15,282 nucleotides of DNA from contig CALLNA010000270.1 in assembly GCA_938005655.1 (NCBI GenBank), positions 1-15,282 of the forward strand, in the 5' to 3' direction. Below the pieces are notes generated by a model. It was not told the origin of the DNA and made no database searches. It worked only from the letters and a program-made list of their open reading frames with translations. This DNA comes from an uncultured Novosphingobium sp. GTDB taxonomy: Bacteria > Pseudomonadota > Alphaproteobacteria > Sphingomonadales > Sphingomonadaceae. The position numbers and the translations under genes were made by a program. Of this stretch, positions 1-7,076 are shown one piece after another. Each line of letters opens with the position of its first letter. Positions within the stretch are counted from its first letter, which is position 1.

Positions 1-1
1 C

Positions 2-790
2 GTGATGAACGACCAGCGCAAGGTCATCTACGAGCAGCGCGCCGACATCATGGATTCGGAGACGATCGGCGACGTCGTGATCGACATGCGCCACGACACG
101 ATCAACGCGCTGGTCGCCGACGCCTGCCCGGCGAACTCCTATCCCGAGCAGTGGGACATCGAGGGCCTCAAGGCGCGGGTCGCCGATACGCTCGGCATCG
201 AGGTCCCGCTCGACCAGTGGATGACCGAGGACGGGCTGGAGCCCGAGACGATCGAGGAGCGCATCACCGAGCTGTCCGATAGCCACATGGCGGCCAAGGT
301 CGGCAACGACGGCGAGATCTGGCGCCAGGTCGAGAAAAGCGTCCTGCTCGAACGGCTCGACTTCCACTGGAAGGAGCACCTGGCGACGCTCGACGCGCTG
401 CGGCAGGTGGTGTTCCTGCGCGCCTATGCGCAGAAGACCCCGATCAACGAGTACAAGCAGGAAGCCTTCGGCCTGTTCGAGCGGATGCTGGAGACGATCC
501 GCGAGGAAGTGACCCGCATCCTTTCGGTCAGCGAGCTGCAATTCTCGCAGCCGACCGATTTCCAGCTTCCCGAGCTGCCGGACTTCCTGACCAGCCACAT
601 CGACCCGTTCACCGGCGAGAACGACGCGTTTTCCCCCATGCCGGGGGCCGAGGCCATGCTCGGCAACCTGGGCGGCGTGGCCGTCGCGCCGGGCGAGGAC
701 CCCTATGCGGCCATGGGCCTGTCGCGGAACGCGGCCTGCCCCTGCGGTTCGGGCAAGAAGTACAAGCACTGCCATGGAGCGGGCGTTTAG
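2..790 (+). CDS. secA: Preprotein translocase ATPase SecA, C-terminal part (5' end outside window)
   Basis: Only the last 262 residues are present; the frame is open at the window edge, so the first GTG is an internal valine codon, not a start. SecA is the ATPase motor that drives unfolded preproteins through SecYEG at the inner membrane. The visible part carries family hallmarks: a helical scaffold stretch beginning VMNDQRKVIYEQR, the segment LLERLDFHWKEHLATLD (about residues 113-129 of the fragment), a variable acidic/proline linker, and a terminal zinc-binding tail with C246, C248, C257 and H258 (CPCGSGKKYKHCH). That tail binds SecB or ribosomes in known SecA proteins. The stop is followed by a GC-rich hairpin. 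Nothing in this part looks broken. The assignment is firm; the missing N-terminal motor domains cannot be checked. Confidence 0.97.
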   Translation: MMNDQRKVIYEQRADIMDSETIGDVVIDMRHDTINALVADACPANSYPEQWDIEGLKARVADTLGIEVPLDQWMTEDGLEPETIEERITELSDSHMAAKVGNDGEIWRQVEKSVLLERLDFHWKEHLATLDALRQVVFLRAYAQKTPINEYKQEAFGLFERMLETIREEVTRILSVSELQFSQPTDFQLPELPDFLTSHIDPFTGENDAFSPMPGAEAMLGNLGGVAVAPGEDPYAAMGLSRNAACPCGSGKKYKHCHGAGV

Positions 791-805
791 GCGCGAGGAG
801 ACGGC

Positions 806-827
806 GCCGCGGAACCTCCGCGGCTTT
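806..827 (+). terminator. Probable intrinsic terminator after secA
   Basis: A perfect 7-bp stem (GCCGCGG at 806-812, CCGCGGC at 818-824) with a 5-base loop is followed by only three T residues. It starts 15 bases after the secA stop. The short T-run makes it a weak intrinsic terminator by sequence, but position and stem fit the role. Confidence 0.5.
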
Positions 828-847
828 CCCGCGCTCTATCTCCGGGC

Positions 848-877
848 CTGACGCTTCCGTTTGTTGCATTGCACAAT
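848..877 (+). promoter_or_regulatory. Candidate promoter with overlapping TGC-N3-GCA palindrome upstream of ppc
   Basis: CTGACG (848-853) and CACAAT (872-877) are separated by 18 bases and resemble sigma-70 -35 and -10 boxes, about 70 bases before the ppc start. The -10 box overlaps the imperfect dyad TTGTTGCATTGCACAAT (861-877), whose core is TGC-ATT-GCA. From memory this core resembles sites bound by the PHB-metabolism repressor PhaR in Alphaproteobacteria. A regulator sitting on the -10 box would control the whole ppc-zwf-edd unit. Both promoter and operator are predictions by eye. Confidence 0.4.
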
Positions 878-945
878 GAACCGCGTCATGCTCACCCGAT
901 GAGCCGCGCCGGGGCGCGGACCAGGGCCAAGGGGGTCGCGTGTCG

Positions 946-3723
946 ATGACCAGCAGCGCCATGCTTTGCGAACGCCTGGGCGTTCTGCACCAGCGGACGG
1001 CCGAATCCCCGCTGTTCAACCCGGTCTTCCAGCTCAGCCTGGAGCTGTCGCGCGACCTGGAGGCGGGGCGGATGACGCTCGCCGACGCGGCGGGCCTCAC
1101 CGCCGAGCTGGAGTGTGAGAGCCTGCTCGACCGGGCGAACCGCCTGGTGCGCCTGCTGTCGCCGGTCGACCTGGCGGACAACCGGACCGCTTTTCGCAAG
1201 CTCGCCGCGCAGGCGGGGGACTATGACGAGTTCGCCGGGCGCTGGTCGCATCCGCTGTTCCACGTCGTCTTCACCGCGCACCCGACCTTCCTGCTGACCC
1301 CGGCGCAGAGCGACGCCGTGGCCGATGCTGCCAGCCGGGGCGAGGTGTCGGAGGCGGTGGTCTGCTCGGCCGAGACGACCCGGCCGGCGATCACCCTCGA
1401 CTTCGAGCACGGCGAGGTCCTGGCCGCGCTGAGCCGGGCCCAGGACGCGCGCGACACGATGAACGGCCTGCTGTTCGAGACGGCGGCCGAGCGCTGGCCC
1501 GGGCGTTGGCGCGAGCTTAGGCCGTTGCCCTACCGCTTCGCCACCTGGGTCGGCTACGACATGGACGGGCGGACCGACATCGGCTGGCCGACCTGCATCC
1601 ATTTCCGCCTGGGCGAGAAGACGCTGCGGCTGGAGCGCTATGCCGCGCGGCTCGAAGCGGTCGATGCGGATAACCCGGTGCTCGCCGAGCTGCGGGCGGC
1701 CGCAGCCTACACGCGCGAGATGGAGGCGCTGTTCGGCCAGGACCTGTCCGCGCCCGCCGATCTCTCGCAGGCGGCGAACCGGCTGACCGCCGACCATCCG
1801 GCCAAGCTGGTCTCGCTCGCCCCACTGGTCGCCCGGCTCGAGGCGGACGCCGCCGCTGCCGCCGATGATCCGACCGCGCGGGGCCTGCTGGTGCTCGCCG
1901 CCGCGATGCGCGCCGACGGGCTCGGGATGGGCGGCATCCATTTCCGGGTGAACGCCTCGCAGCTTCACAATGCGATCCGCCGCCGGATCGACCCGGAGAA
2001 CCGCCTCGACCTCGCCAGCAAGACCGCGCTGATCCGCATCCGCGCGCTGATCGACGAACTGACGCCGCTGCGCACCAACTTCGCCGCCCTGGCGATCGAG
2101 AACACCACGGCGGTCCGGCAGTTCGTCATCATGGCGCAGATCCTGCACCATATCGACGCCGATTCCCCGATCCGGATGCTGATCGCCGAGTGCGAGGACC
2201 CGCAGACCGCGCTCGCCGCGCTCTATTTCGCGCGGTTGTTCGGGATCGCCGGCAAGGTCGACGTCTCGCCGCTGTTCGAGACCGAGAACGCGCTGGAGCA
2301 GGGCGGGCGGATCATCGACGCCATGCTGTCTGAGCCGCAGTTCCGCGCCTATGCGCGCGAGCGGGGGCGGATCGCGATCGAGACCGGCTTTTCCGATGCC
2401 GGGCGCTTCGTCGGGCAGATTCCCGCTGCCCTGGCGATCGAGCGGCTCCAGGGCCGTCTGGCCGAGACCATGGCCCGGCACAAGCTGACCGATGTGGCCG
2501 CGCTGATCTTCAACACCCACGGCGAATCGATGGGGCGGGGCGGACACCCGGTCGACATGACCGACCGCCTGACCTGGCCGATGAGCGTCTGGGCGCGCCA
2601 GCGCTTCGCCCATGCCGGCATCCGCACCGAGTTGGAGGCGAGCTTCCAGGGCGGCGACGGCTACCTGTTCTTCCGCACGCCCGAGCTGGCACTGGCGACC
2701 CTGGTCCGCATCGCCGAGCACGAGGCCGCGCCGCTGCCCGAGGGCAAGGACCCGTTCTACACCCAGACCGACCTCAGCCTCGATTTCTACCGCGGCATCC
2801 GCGCGGTGCAGCGCGCTTTCATGACCTCGCGCACCTATGCCCGGGCGATCACCGCCTTCGGGCTCGGCCTGCTGGTCGAGACCGGCAGCCGCAAGTCGCG
2901 CCGTCAGTCGGACATCGCCGCCGACCGGACGATCAACCTGCGGCAGATTCGCGCGATCCCGCACAACGCGGTGCTCCAGCAACTCGGCTATCCGGTGAAC
3001 CTGATCGCCGGGGTCGGCACCGCCGCGGTCGAGGACGTGGAGGGCGTGGCCGACCTGCTCGCCGCCTCACCCCGCGGCCGCCAGATCATCCGGATGCTGC
3101 GCGCCGCCGACCGGCTCGCCAGCATCAAGTCGGTCGCGGCCTATGGCGAGCTGTTCAACTCGGCCTTCTGGGCGAGCCGGCCCTATCGCGGGACCGAGCG
3201 GAACCTGGAGGCGGCCTGCCTCAGCCTTGCCGACCAGCTCACCACCGACGACCGCAACAGCGCCTTCCGCACCCTGACCTCGCGGCTGCGGGTCGACGCG
3301 GTGAAGCTGCACCGCCTGCTGGAGTTGATCCCGGTCGAGGGGCAGGCCGCCGGGCGCGAGGAGCTGCGCCGCTCGCTGGGCGCGCTCCAGGCGCTGCGCC
3401 TGGCGCTGATGCAGTTCATCTTCCTGCGCGCGGTGCGCATCCCGGCCTTCAGCCGCGCCAACGACATCAGCCGCGACGACGTGCTCCAGATGATCTTCTC
3501 GCTGCGGATCGAGGAGGCCCTGGCCCAGTTGCGGCGCGCCTATCCGGTCTCCGCGCCCTCGCTGTCGGACTATGCGGTCGACGAGCCCGCCGACTACCCC
3601 GACTTGACGGGACACAGTTATGCGGCGATCCGCGAAAACCTGATCGATCCGATCGAGGAGGCCTACACCCTATGCCTGCGCGTCAGCGTTGCCATCGCCA
3701 ACTACTTCGGCGGCCACGGATAG
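946..3723 (+). CDS. ppc: Divergent phosphoenolpyruvate carboxylase family protein
   Basis: The 925-residue product has the length and overall layout of bacterial PEP carboxylase, which makes oxaloacetate from PEP and bicarbonate in the cytoplasm to refill the TCA cycle. Family landmarks, in order, are FTAHPT (109-114, with the catalytic-type H112), PLFET (442-446, metal-ligand-type E445), GFSDAG (481-486, D484), MGRGG (529-533, R531), GSRKSRR (647-653, R649) and IRAIP (668-672, R669). Several positions differ from the E. coli enzyme: HPTE reads HPTF, the SDSAKD lysine appears as arginine (R487), one arginine of the GRGGSIGRGG loop is missing (the segment reads NTHGESMGRGG), and the C-terminus is YFGGHG rather than NTG. 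The ATG at 946 has an AGGGGG tract ten bases upstream; a GTG at 940 would add two residues. zwf begins seven bases after the stop. Family membership is likely; whether it still makes oxaloacetate is open. Confidence 0.82.
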   Translation: MTSSAMLCERLGVLHQRTAESPLFNPVFQLSLELSRDLEAGRMTLADAAGLTAELECESLLDRANRLVRLLSPVDLADNRTAFRKLAAQAGDYDEFAGRWSHPLFHVVFTAHPTFLLTPAQSDAVADAASRGEVSEAVVCSAETTRPAITLDFEHGEVLAALSRAQDARDTMNGLLFETAAERWPGRWRELRPLPYRFATWVGYDMDGRTDIGWPTCIHFRLGEKTLRLERYAARLEAVDADNPVLAELRAAAAYTREMEALFGQDLSAPADLSQAANRLTADHPAKLVSLAPLVARLEADAAAAADDPTARGLLVLAAAMRADGLGMGGIHFRVNASQLHNAIRRRIDPENRLDLASKTALIRIRALIDELTPLRTNFAALAIENTTAVRQFVIMAQILHHIDADSPIRMLIAECEDPQTALAALYFARLFGIAGKVDVSPLFETENALEQGGRIIDAMLSEPQFRAYARERGRIAIETGFSDAGRFVGQIPAALAIERLQGRLAETMARHKLTDVAALIFNTHGESMGRGGHPVDMTDRLTWPMSVWARQRFAHAGIRTELEASFQGGDGYLFFRTPELALATLVRIAEHEAAPLPEGKDPFYTQTDLSLDFYRGIRAVQRAFMTSRTYARAITAFGLGLLVETGSRKSRRQSDIAADRTINLRQIRAIPHNAVLQQLGYPVNLIAGVGTAAVEDVEGVADLLAASPRGRQIIRMLRAADRLASIKSVAAYGELFNSAFWASRPYRGTERNLEAACLSLADQLTTDDRNSAFRTLTSRLRVDAVKLHRLLELIPVEGQAAGREELRRSLGALQALRLALMQFIFLRAVRIPAFSRANDISRDDVLQMIFSLRIEEALAQLRRAYPVSAPSLSDYAVDEPADYPDLTGHSYAAIRENLIDPIEEAYTLCLRVSVAIANYFGGHG

Positions 3724-3730
3724 CGGTATC

Positions 3731-5173
3731 ATGAGCGGCTTCATCGCCGACCGCCTGCTCCTGTTCGGCGCGACGGGAGACCTGGCGCAGCGCATGTTGC
3801 TGCCCTCGCTGTTCGCGCTCGACGCCGACGGGCTGATCGATCCCAACCTCCAGATCGTCGGCACGGCCCGCTCCGAGATGGACGACCAGGGCTATCGCAA
3901 TTTCGCGCGGGCCGCGCTGGAGAAGTTCCTGCCGCCCGAGCGGCGCGGCTCCTTCGCCACTTTCCTCAACCGCCTGCGCTACCAGCCGCTCGACGCGACC
4001 CAGCCCGAAGGTTTTGCCGGCCTGGCGCAGAAGGTCGACGGGGTGGGGCGGGGCCTGGCGATCTTCCTGTCGACCGCGCCCTCGCTGTTCGAGCCGACCA
4101 TCGCGGGCCTCCAGGCCGGCGGCCTGACCGGCGAGAACGTGCGGATCGGCCTCGAAAAGCCGCTCGGCACGGACCTTGCCAGCTCCTGCCACATCAACGA
4201 CGCCGTGGCCCGCGCCTTTCCCGAGGAACGAATCTTCCGGATCGACCATTACCTCGGCAAGGAGACGGTCCAGAACCTGCTGGCCCTGCGCTTCGGCAAC
4301 ATCCTGTTCGAGCCCCTGTGGAATGCCGCGCATATCGAGCACATCCAGATCACCGTGGCCGAGACCGTCGGCCTCGAAGGGCGGGTGGGCTTCTACGACG
4401 GCGCCGGCGCCCTGCGCGACATGGTGCAGAACCACATGCTCCAGCTCCTCGCCCTCGTCGCGATGGAGCCGCCGGTGAGCTACGACGCCACCCCGGTCCG
4501 CGACGAGAAGGTCAAGGTCCTGCGCTCGCTGCGCCCGATCGCGCCGGAGGAGACGGTGATCGGCCAATATACCGCAGGCGCCATCGCCGGGGCGGCCGTG
4601 CCCGGCTACCTCGACGAGCTGGGCAAGCCGTCCGGCACCGAGACCTTCGTCGCGATCAAGGCCCACATCGACAACTGGCGGTGGCAGGGCGTGCCGTTCT
4701 ACCTGCGCACCGGCAAGCGCCTGCCCCGGCGCACGACCGAGATCGTGGTGCAGTTCCGCCAGGTCCCGCACTCGATCTTCGCCAAGCGCGGGGCGCGGAC
4801 CGAGCCCAACCGCCTGGTCATCGGCATCCAGCCGGCCGAGAACATCACCCTGTCGCTGATGGCCAAGGTGCCGGGGCTCGACCGCGAGGGCATCCGCCTG
4901 CGTTCCGTCCCGCTCGACATCGCGATGGACGACGCCTTCGCCGGGCCGACCCGCCGCATCGCCTACGAGCGGCTGCTGCTCGACCTGATCGAGGGCGACC
5001 AGACCCTGTTCGTCCGCCGCGACGAGGTCGAGGCGCAGTGGAACTGGATCGACGGCATCCGCGCGAGCTGGACCGACCAGGGCCTCACGCCCAAGTCCTA
5101 TACCGCCGGAAGCTGGGGGCCATCGGCGGCCATCGCCCTGGCCGAGCGCGGCGGAGTGACCTGGCATGAGTGA
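3731..5173 (+). CDS. zwf: Glucose-6-phosphate 1-dehydrogenase
   Basis: This 480-residue cytoplasmic enzyme oxidises glucose 6-phosphate to 6-phosphogluconolactone with reduction of NAD(P), the first step of the oxidative pentose phosphate and Entner-Doudoroff routes. The coenzyme-binding motif GATGDLA is at residues 13-19, EKPLGTD follows in the first half, the substrate loop RIDHYLGK is at 170-177 (D172 and H173), and the general-base histidine is H235 in MVQNH. FYLRTGKRLP marks the second domain. I chose the ATG at 3731 because it puts GATGDLA at the usual distance from the N-terminus and lies just after the ppc stop; an ATG at 3689 would add 14 residues and run 35 bases into ppc. No clear ribosome binding site is visible, which fits translational coupling. 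The 3' end overlaps edd by eight bases. Confidence 0.96.
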   Translation: MSGFIADRLLLFGATGDLAQRMLLPSLFALDADGLIDPNLQIVGTARSEMDDQGYRNFARAALEKFLPPERRGSFATFLNRLRYQPLDATQPEGFAGLAQKVDGVGRGLAIFLSTAPSLFEPTIAGLQAGGLTGENVRIGLEKPLGTDLASSCHINDAVARAFPEERIFRIDHYLGKETVQNLLALRFGNILFEPLWNAAHIEHIQITVAETVGLEGRVGFYDGAGALRDMVQNHMLQLLALVAMEPPVSYDATPVRDEKVKVLRSLRPIAPEETVIGQYTAGAIAGAAVPGYLDELGKPSGTETFVAIKAHIDNWRWQGVPFYLRTGKRLPRRTTEIVVQFRQVPHSIFAKRGARTEPNRLVIGIQPAENITLSLMAKVPGLDREGIRLRSVPLDIAMDDAFAGPTRRIAYERLLLDLIEGDQTLFVRRDEVEAQWNWIDGIRASWTDQGLTPKSYTAGSWGPSAAIALAERGGVTWHE

Positions 5174-6977
5174 CCTCCACGCCACCGTCGCGCGCGTCAC
5201 GGCGCGGATCGTCGAGCGCTCGCGGCCCGGGCGGCAGCGCTACCTCGACCTCATGGAGCGCGAGGGCGAGAAGCACGGCGGCCGCGCCTGGATGGGCTGC
5301 TCCAACCTCGCCCACGGCTTCGCCGCGGCGAACGGCGACAAGCCGGCCATCGTCGCGGGCGGGTTCAACCTCGGCATCGTCACCGCCTACAACGACATGC
5401 TCTCGGCCCATCAGCCCTATGGCCGCTACCCGGAGGCGATGAAGGTCTATGCCCGCGAGGTCGGGGCCACGGCGCAGGTCGCGGGCGGGGTGCCGGCGAT
5501 GTGCGACGGCGTGACCCAGGGGCAGGACGGCATGGAGCTGTCGCTGTTCAGCCGCGACACCATCGCGCTCTCCACCGCGGTCGCGCTCAGCCACGCAATG
5601 TTCGACGGCATGGCCTGCCTCGGCATCTGCGACAAGATCGTCCCCGGACTGGTGATCGGCGCGCTGCGCTTCGGCCACCTGCCGGCGGTCTTCGTGCCCT
5701 CTGGCCCGATGCCCTCGGGCATCGGCAACAAGGAGAAGCAGAAGGTCCGCCAGCTCTATGCCGAGGGCAAGGTCGGCCGCGCCGAGTTGCTGGCGAGCGA
5801 GAGCGCGAGCTACCACGCGCCCGGCACCTGCACCTTCTACGGCACGGCCAATTCCAACCAGATGATGATGGAGCTGATGGGCCTCCACATGCCCGGCGCG
5901 GCCTTCGTGCCGCCGAACACGCCGCTGCGCTCGGCGCTGACCCGCGCGGCGGTCCATCGGCTGGCGGCGATCGGCCGGAACGGCGAGGACTATCGCCCGA
6001 TGGCCCGGGTCGTCGACGAGAAGGCGATCGTCAACGCCTGCGTCGGCCTGCTCGCGACGGGCGGCTCGACCAATCATGCGATCCACCTGCCGGCCATGGC
6101 GCGGGCGGCGGGGATCGTGCTCGACTGGCAGGACCTCGACGAGCTGTCCGCCGTGGTGCCGCTGATCGCGCGAGTCTATCCCAACGGCGCGGGCGACGTG
6201 AACCATTTCCACGCCGCGGGCGGCATGGGCTACGTGGTGCGCGAGCTGCTGGGCGCCGGGCTGATCCACGCCGACCTGCTGACCGTCTCGCCCGGCGGCA
6301 TGGCCGACTATGCCGAGGAGCCGTTCCTCGACGGCGACACGGTGGCCTGGCGGCCCGCGCTGGCCGAAAGCGGCGATCCGGCGATGCTTCAGCCGGTCGC
6401 GACGCCGTTCCAGGCGGATGGCGGGATGCGGCTCGTCCAGGGCAACCTCGGCCGCGCGACCTTCAAGACCAGCGCGGTCGATCCCGAGCGCTGGACGATC
6501 GAGGCCCCGGCGCGGGTGTTCGACAGCCAGGAAGCGGTCGCCGCCGCCTTCGCCGCGGGCGAGCTGGACCGCGACGTGGTCGTCGTCGTCCGCTTCCAGG
6601 GGCCGCGCGCCAACGGGATGCCCGAGCTGCACAAGCTGACCCCGCCGCTTGGCGTGCTCCAGGACCGCGGGCACAAGGTCGCGCTGGTCACCGACGGCCG
6701 CATGTCGGGCGCCTCGGGCAAGGTCCCCGCGGCGATCCACGTCACGCCCGAGGCGCTGAACGATGGGCCGCTCGCCCTGGTCCAGGACGGCGACGTGCTG
6801 CGCCTCTGCGCCAACCGGGGCGTGCTGGAGGTCAAGGCCGACCTCGCCGGCCGTTCCCCCGCCACGCCGCCGCCCGCGGGCGAGGGCACCGGCCGCGAGT
6901 TGTTCGCCATGATGCGCGCCGGTGCGGACGGCGCGGAGCGGGGCGCCTCGGCCATGCTGGCGCTGGCGGGGCTGTAG
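5166..6977 (+). CDS. edd: 6-Phosphogluconate dehydratase (Entner-Doudoroff)
   Basis: The 603-residue product belongs to the IlvD/Edd family and matches the length of Edd rather than of dihydroxyacid dehydratase. It would dehydrate 6-phosphogluconate to KDPG, using an iron-sulfur cluster. Landmarks are GCSNLAHG (C45), MCDGVTQG (C113), CLGICDK (C151, C155), GTCTFYGTANSNQ (C222), TGGSTNHAIH and, near the C-terminus, VTDGRMSGASGKVP. C113, C155 and C222 sit where the family places its cluster ligands. The ATG overlaps the zwf stop by eight bases and has a CGGAG ribosome binding site nine bases upstream. The partner enzymes KDPG aldolase (eda) and 6-phosphogluconolactonase (pgl) are not in the window. 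It is the last gene of the ppc-zwf-edd unit and converges on the desaturase gene. Confidence 0.96.
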   Translation: MSDLHATVARVTARIVERSRPGRQRYLDLMEREGEKHGGRAWMGCSNLAHGFAAANGDKPAIVAGGFNLGIVTAYNDMLSAHQPYGRYPEAMKVYAREVGATAQVAGGVPAMCDGVTQGQDGMELSLFSRDTIALSTAVALSHAMFDGMACLGICDKIVPGLVIGALRFGHLPAVFVPSGPMPSGIGNKEKQKVRQLYAEGKVGRAELLASESASYHAPGTCTFYGTANSNQMMMELMGLHMPGAAFVPPNTPLRSALTRAAVHRLAAIGRNGEDYRPMARVVDEKAIVNACVGLLATGGSTNHAIHLPAMARAAGIVLDWQDLDELSAVVPLIARVYPNGAGDVNHFHAAGGMGYVVRELLGAGLIHADLLTVSPGGMADYAEEPFLDGDTVAWRPALAESGDPAMLQPVATPFQADGGMRLVQGNLGRATFKTSAVDPERWTIEAPARVFDSQEAVAAAFAAGELDRDVVVVVRFQGPRANGMPELHKLTPPLGVLQDRGHKVALVTDGRMSGASGKVPAAIHVTPEALNDGPLALVQDGDVLRLCANRGVLEVKADLAGRSPATPPPAGEGTGRELFAMMRAGADGAERGASAMLALAGL

Positions 6978-7017
6978 GCCGCGAGCAGGGAGCGTCGCTC
7001 AGGCTAGCTATCCATCT

Positions 7018-7046
7018 CGTCATGCTGAAACACGTTCAGCATGACG
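7018..7046. repeat. Dispersed intergenic palindrome, possible bidirectional terminator
   Basis: CGTCATGCTGAA (7018-7029) and TTCAGCATGACG (7035-7046) are perfect 12-base inverted arms around the loop ACACG. From memory, the GTCATGCTGAA...TTCAGCATGAC motif recurs between genes in sphingomonad genomes. Here it lies between the convergent edd and desaturase genes, 40 bases after one stop and 30 bases after the other, so the stem-loop could end transcription from either side. On the minus strand a C-rich, T-poor sequence follows, so this is not a classic U-tract terminator. Confidence 0.75.
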
Positions 7047-7076
7047 GCCTTGGAAGAGGCGAGGAAGCTCCCCTTT

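Noticed and set aside
892..2982. 696-residue open frame on the minus strand, antisense to ppc
   Set aside because: It mirrors the ppc codons in a high-GC genome, where stop codons are rare on the opposite strand. Its product is a low-complexity mix of R, G, Q, A and D with no family motif.
3683..5200. 505-residue minus-strand open frame covering zwf
   Set aside because: Complete overlap with a firmly identified gene and low-complexity translation; a GC-driven shadow.
5085..6740. 551-residue minus-strand open frame covering edd
   Set aside because: Same reasoning: antisense shadow of edd with no recognisable domains.
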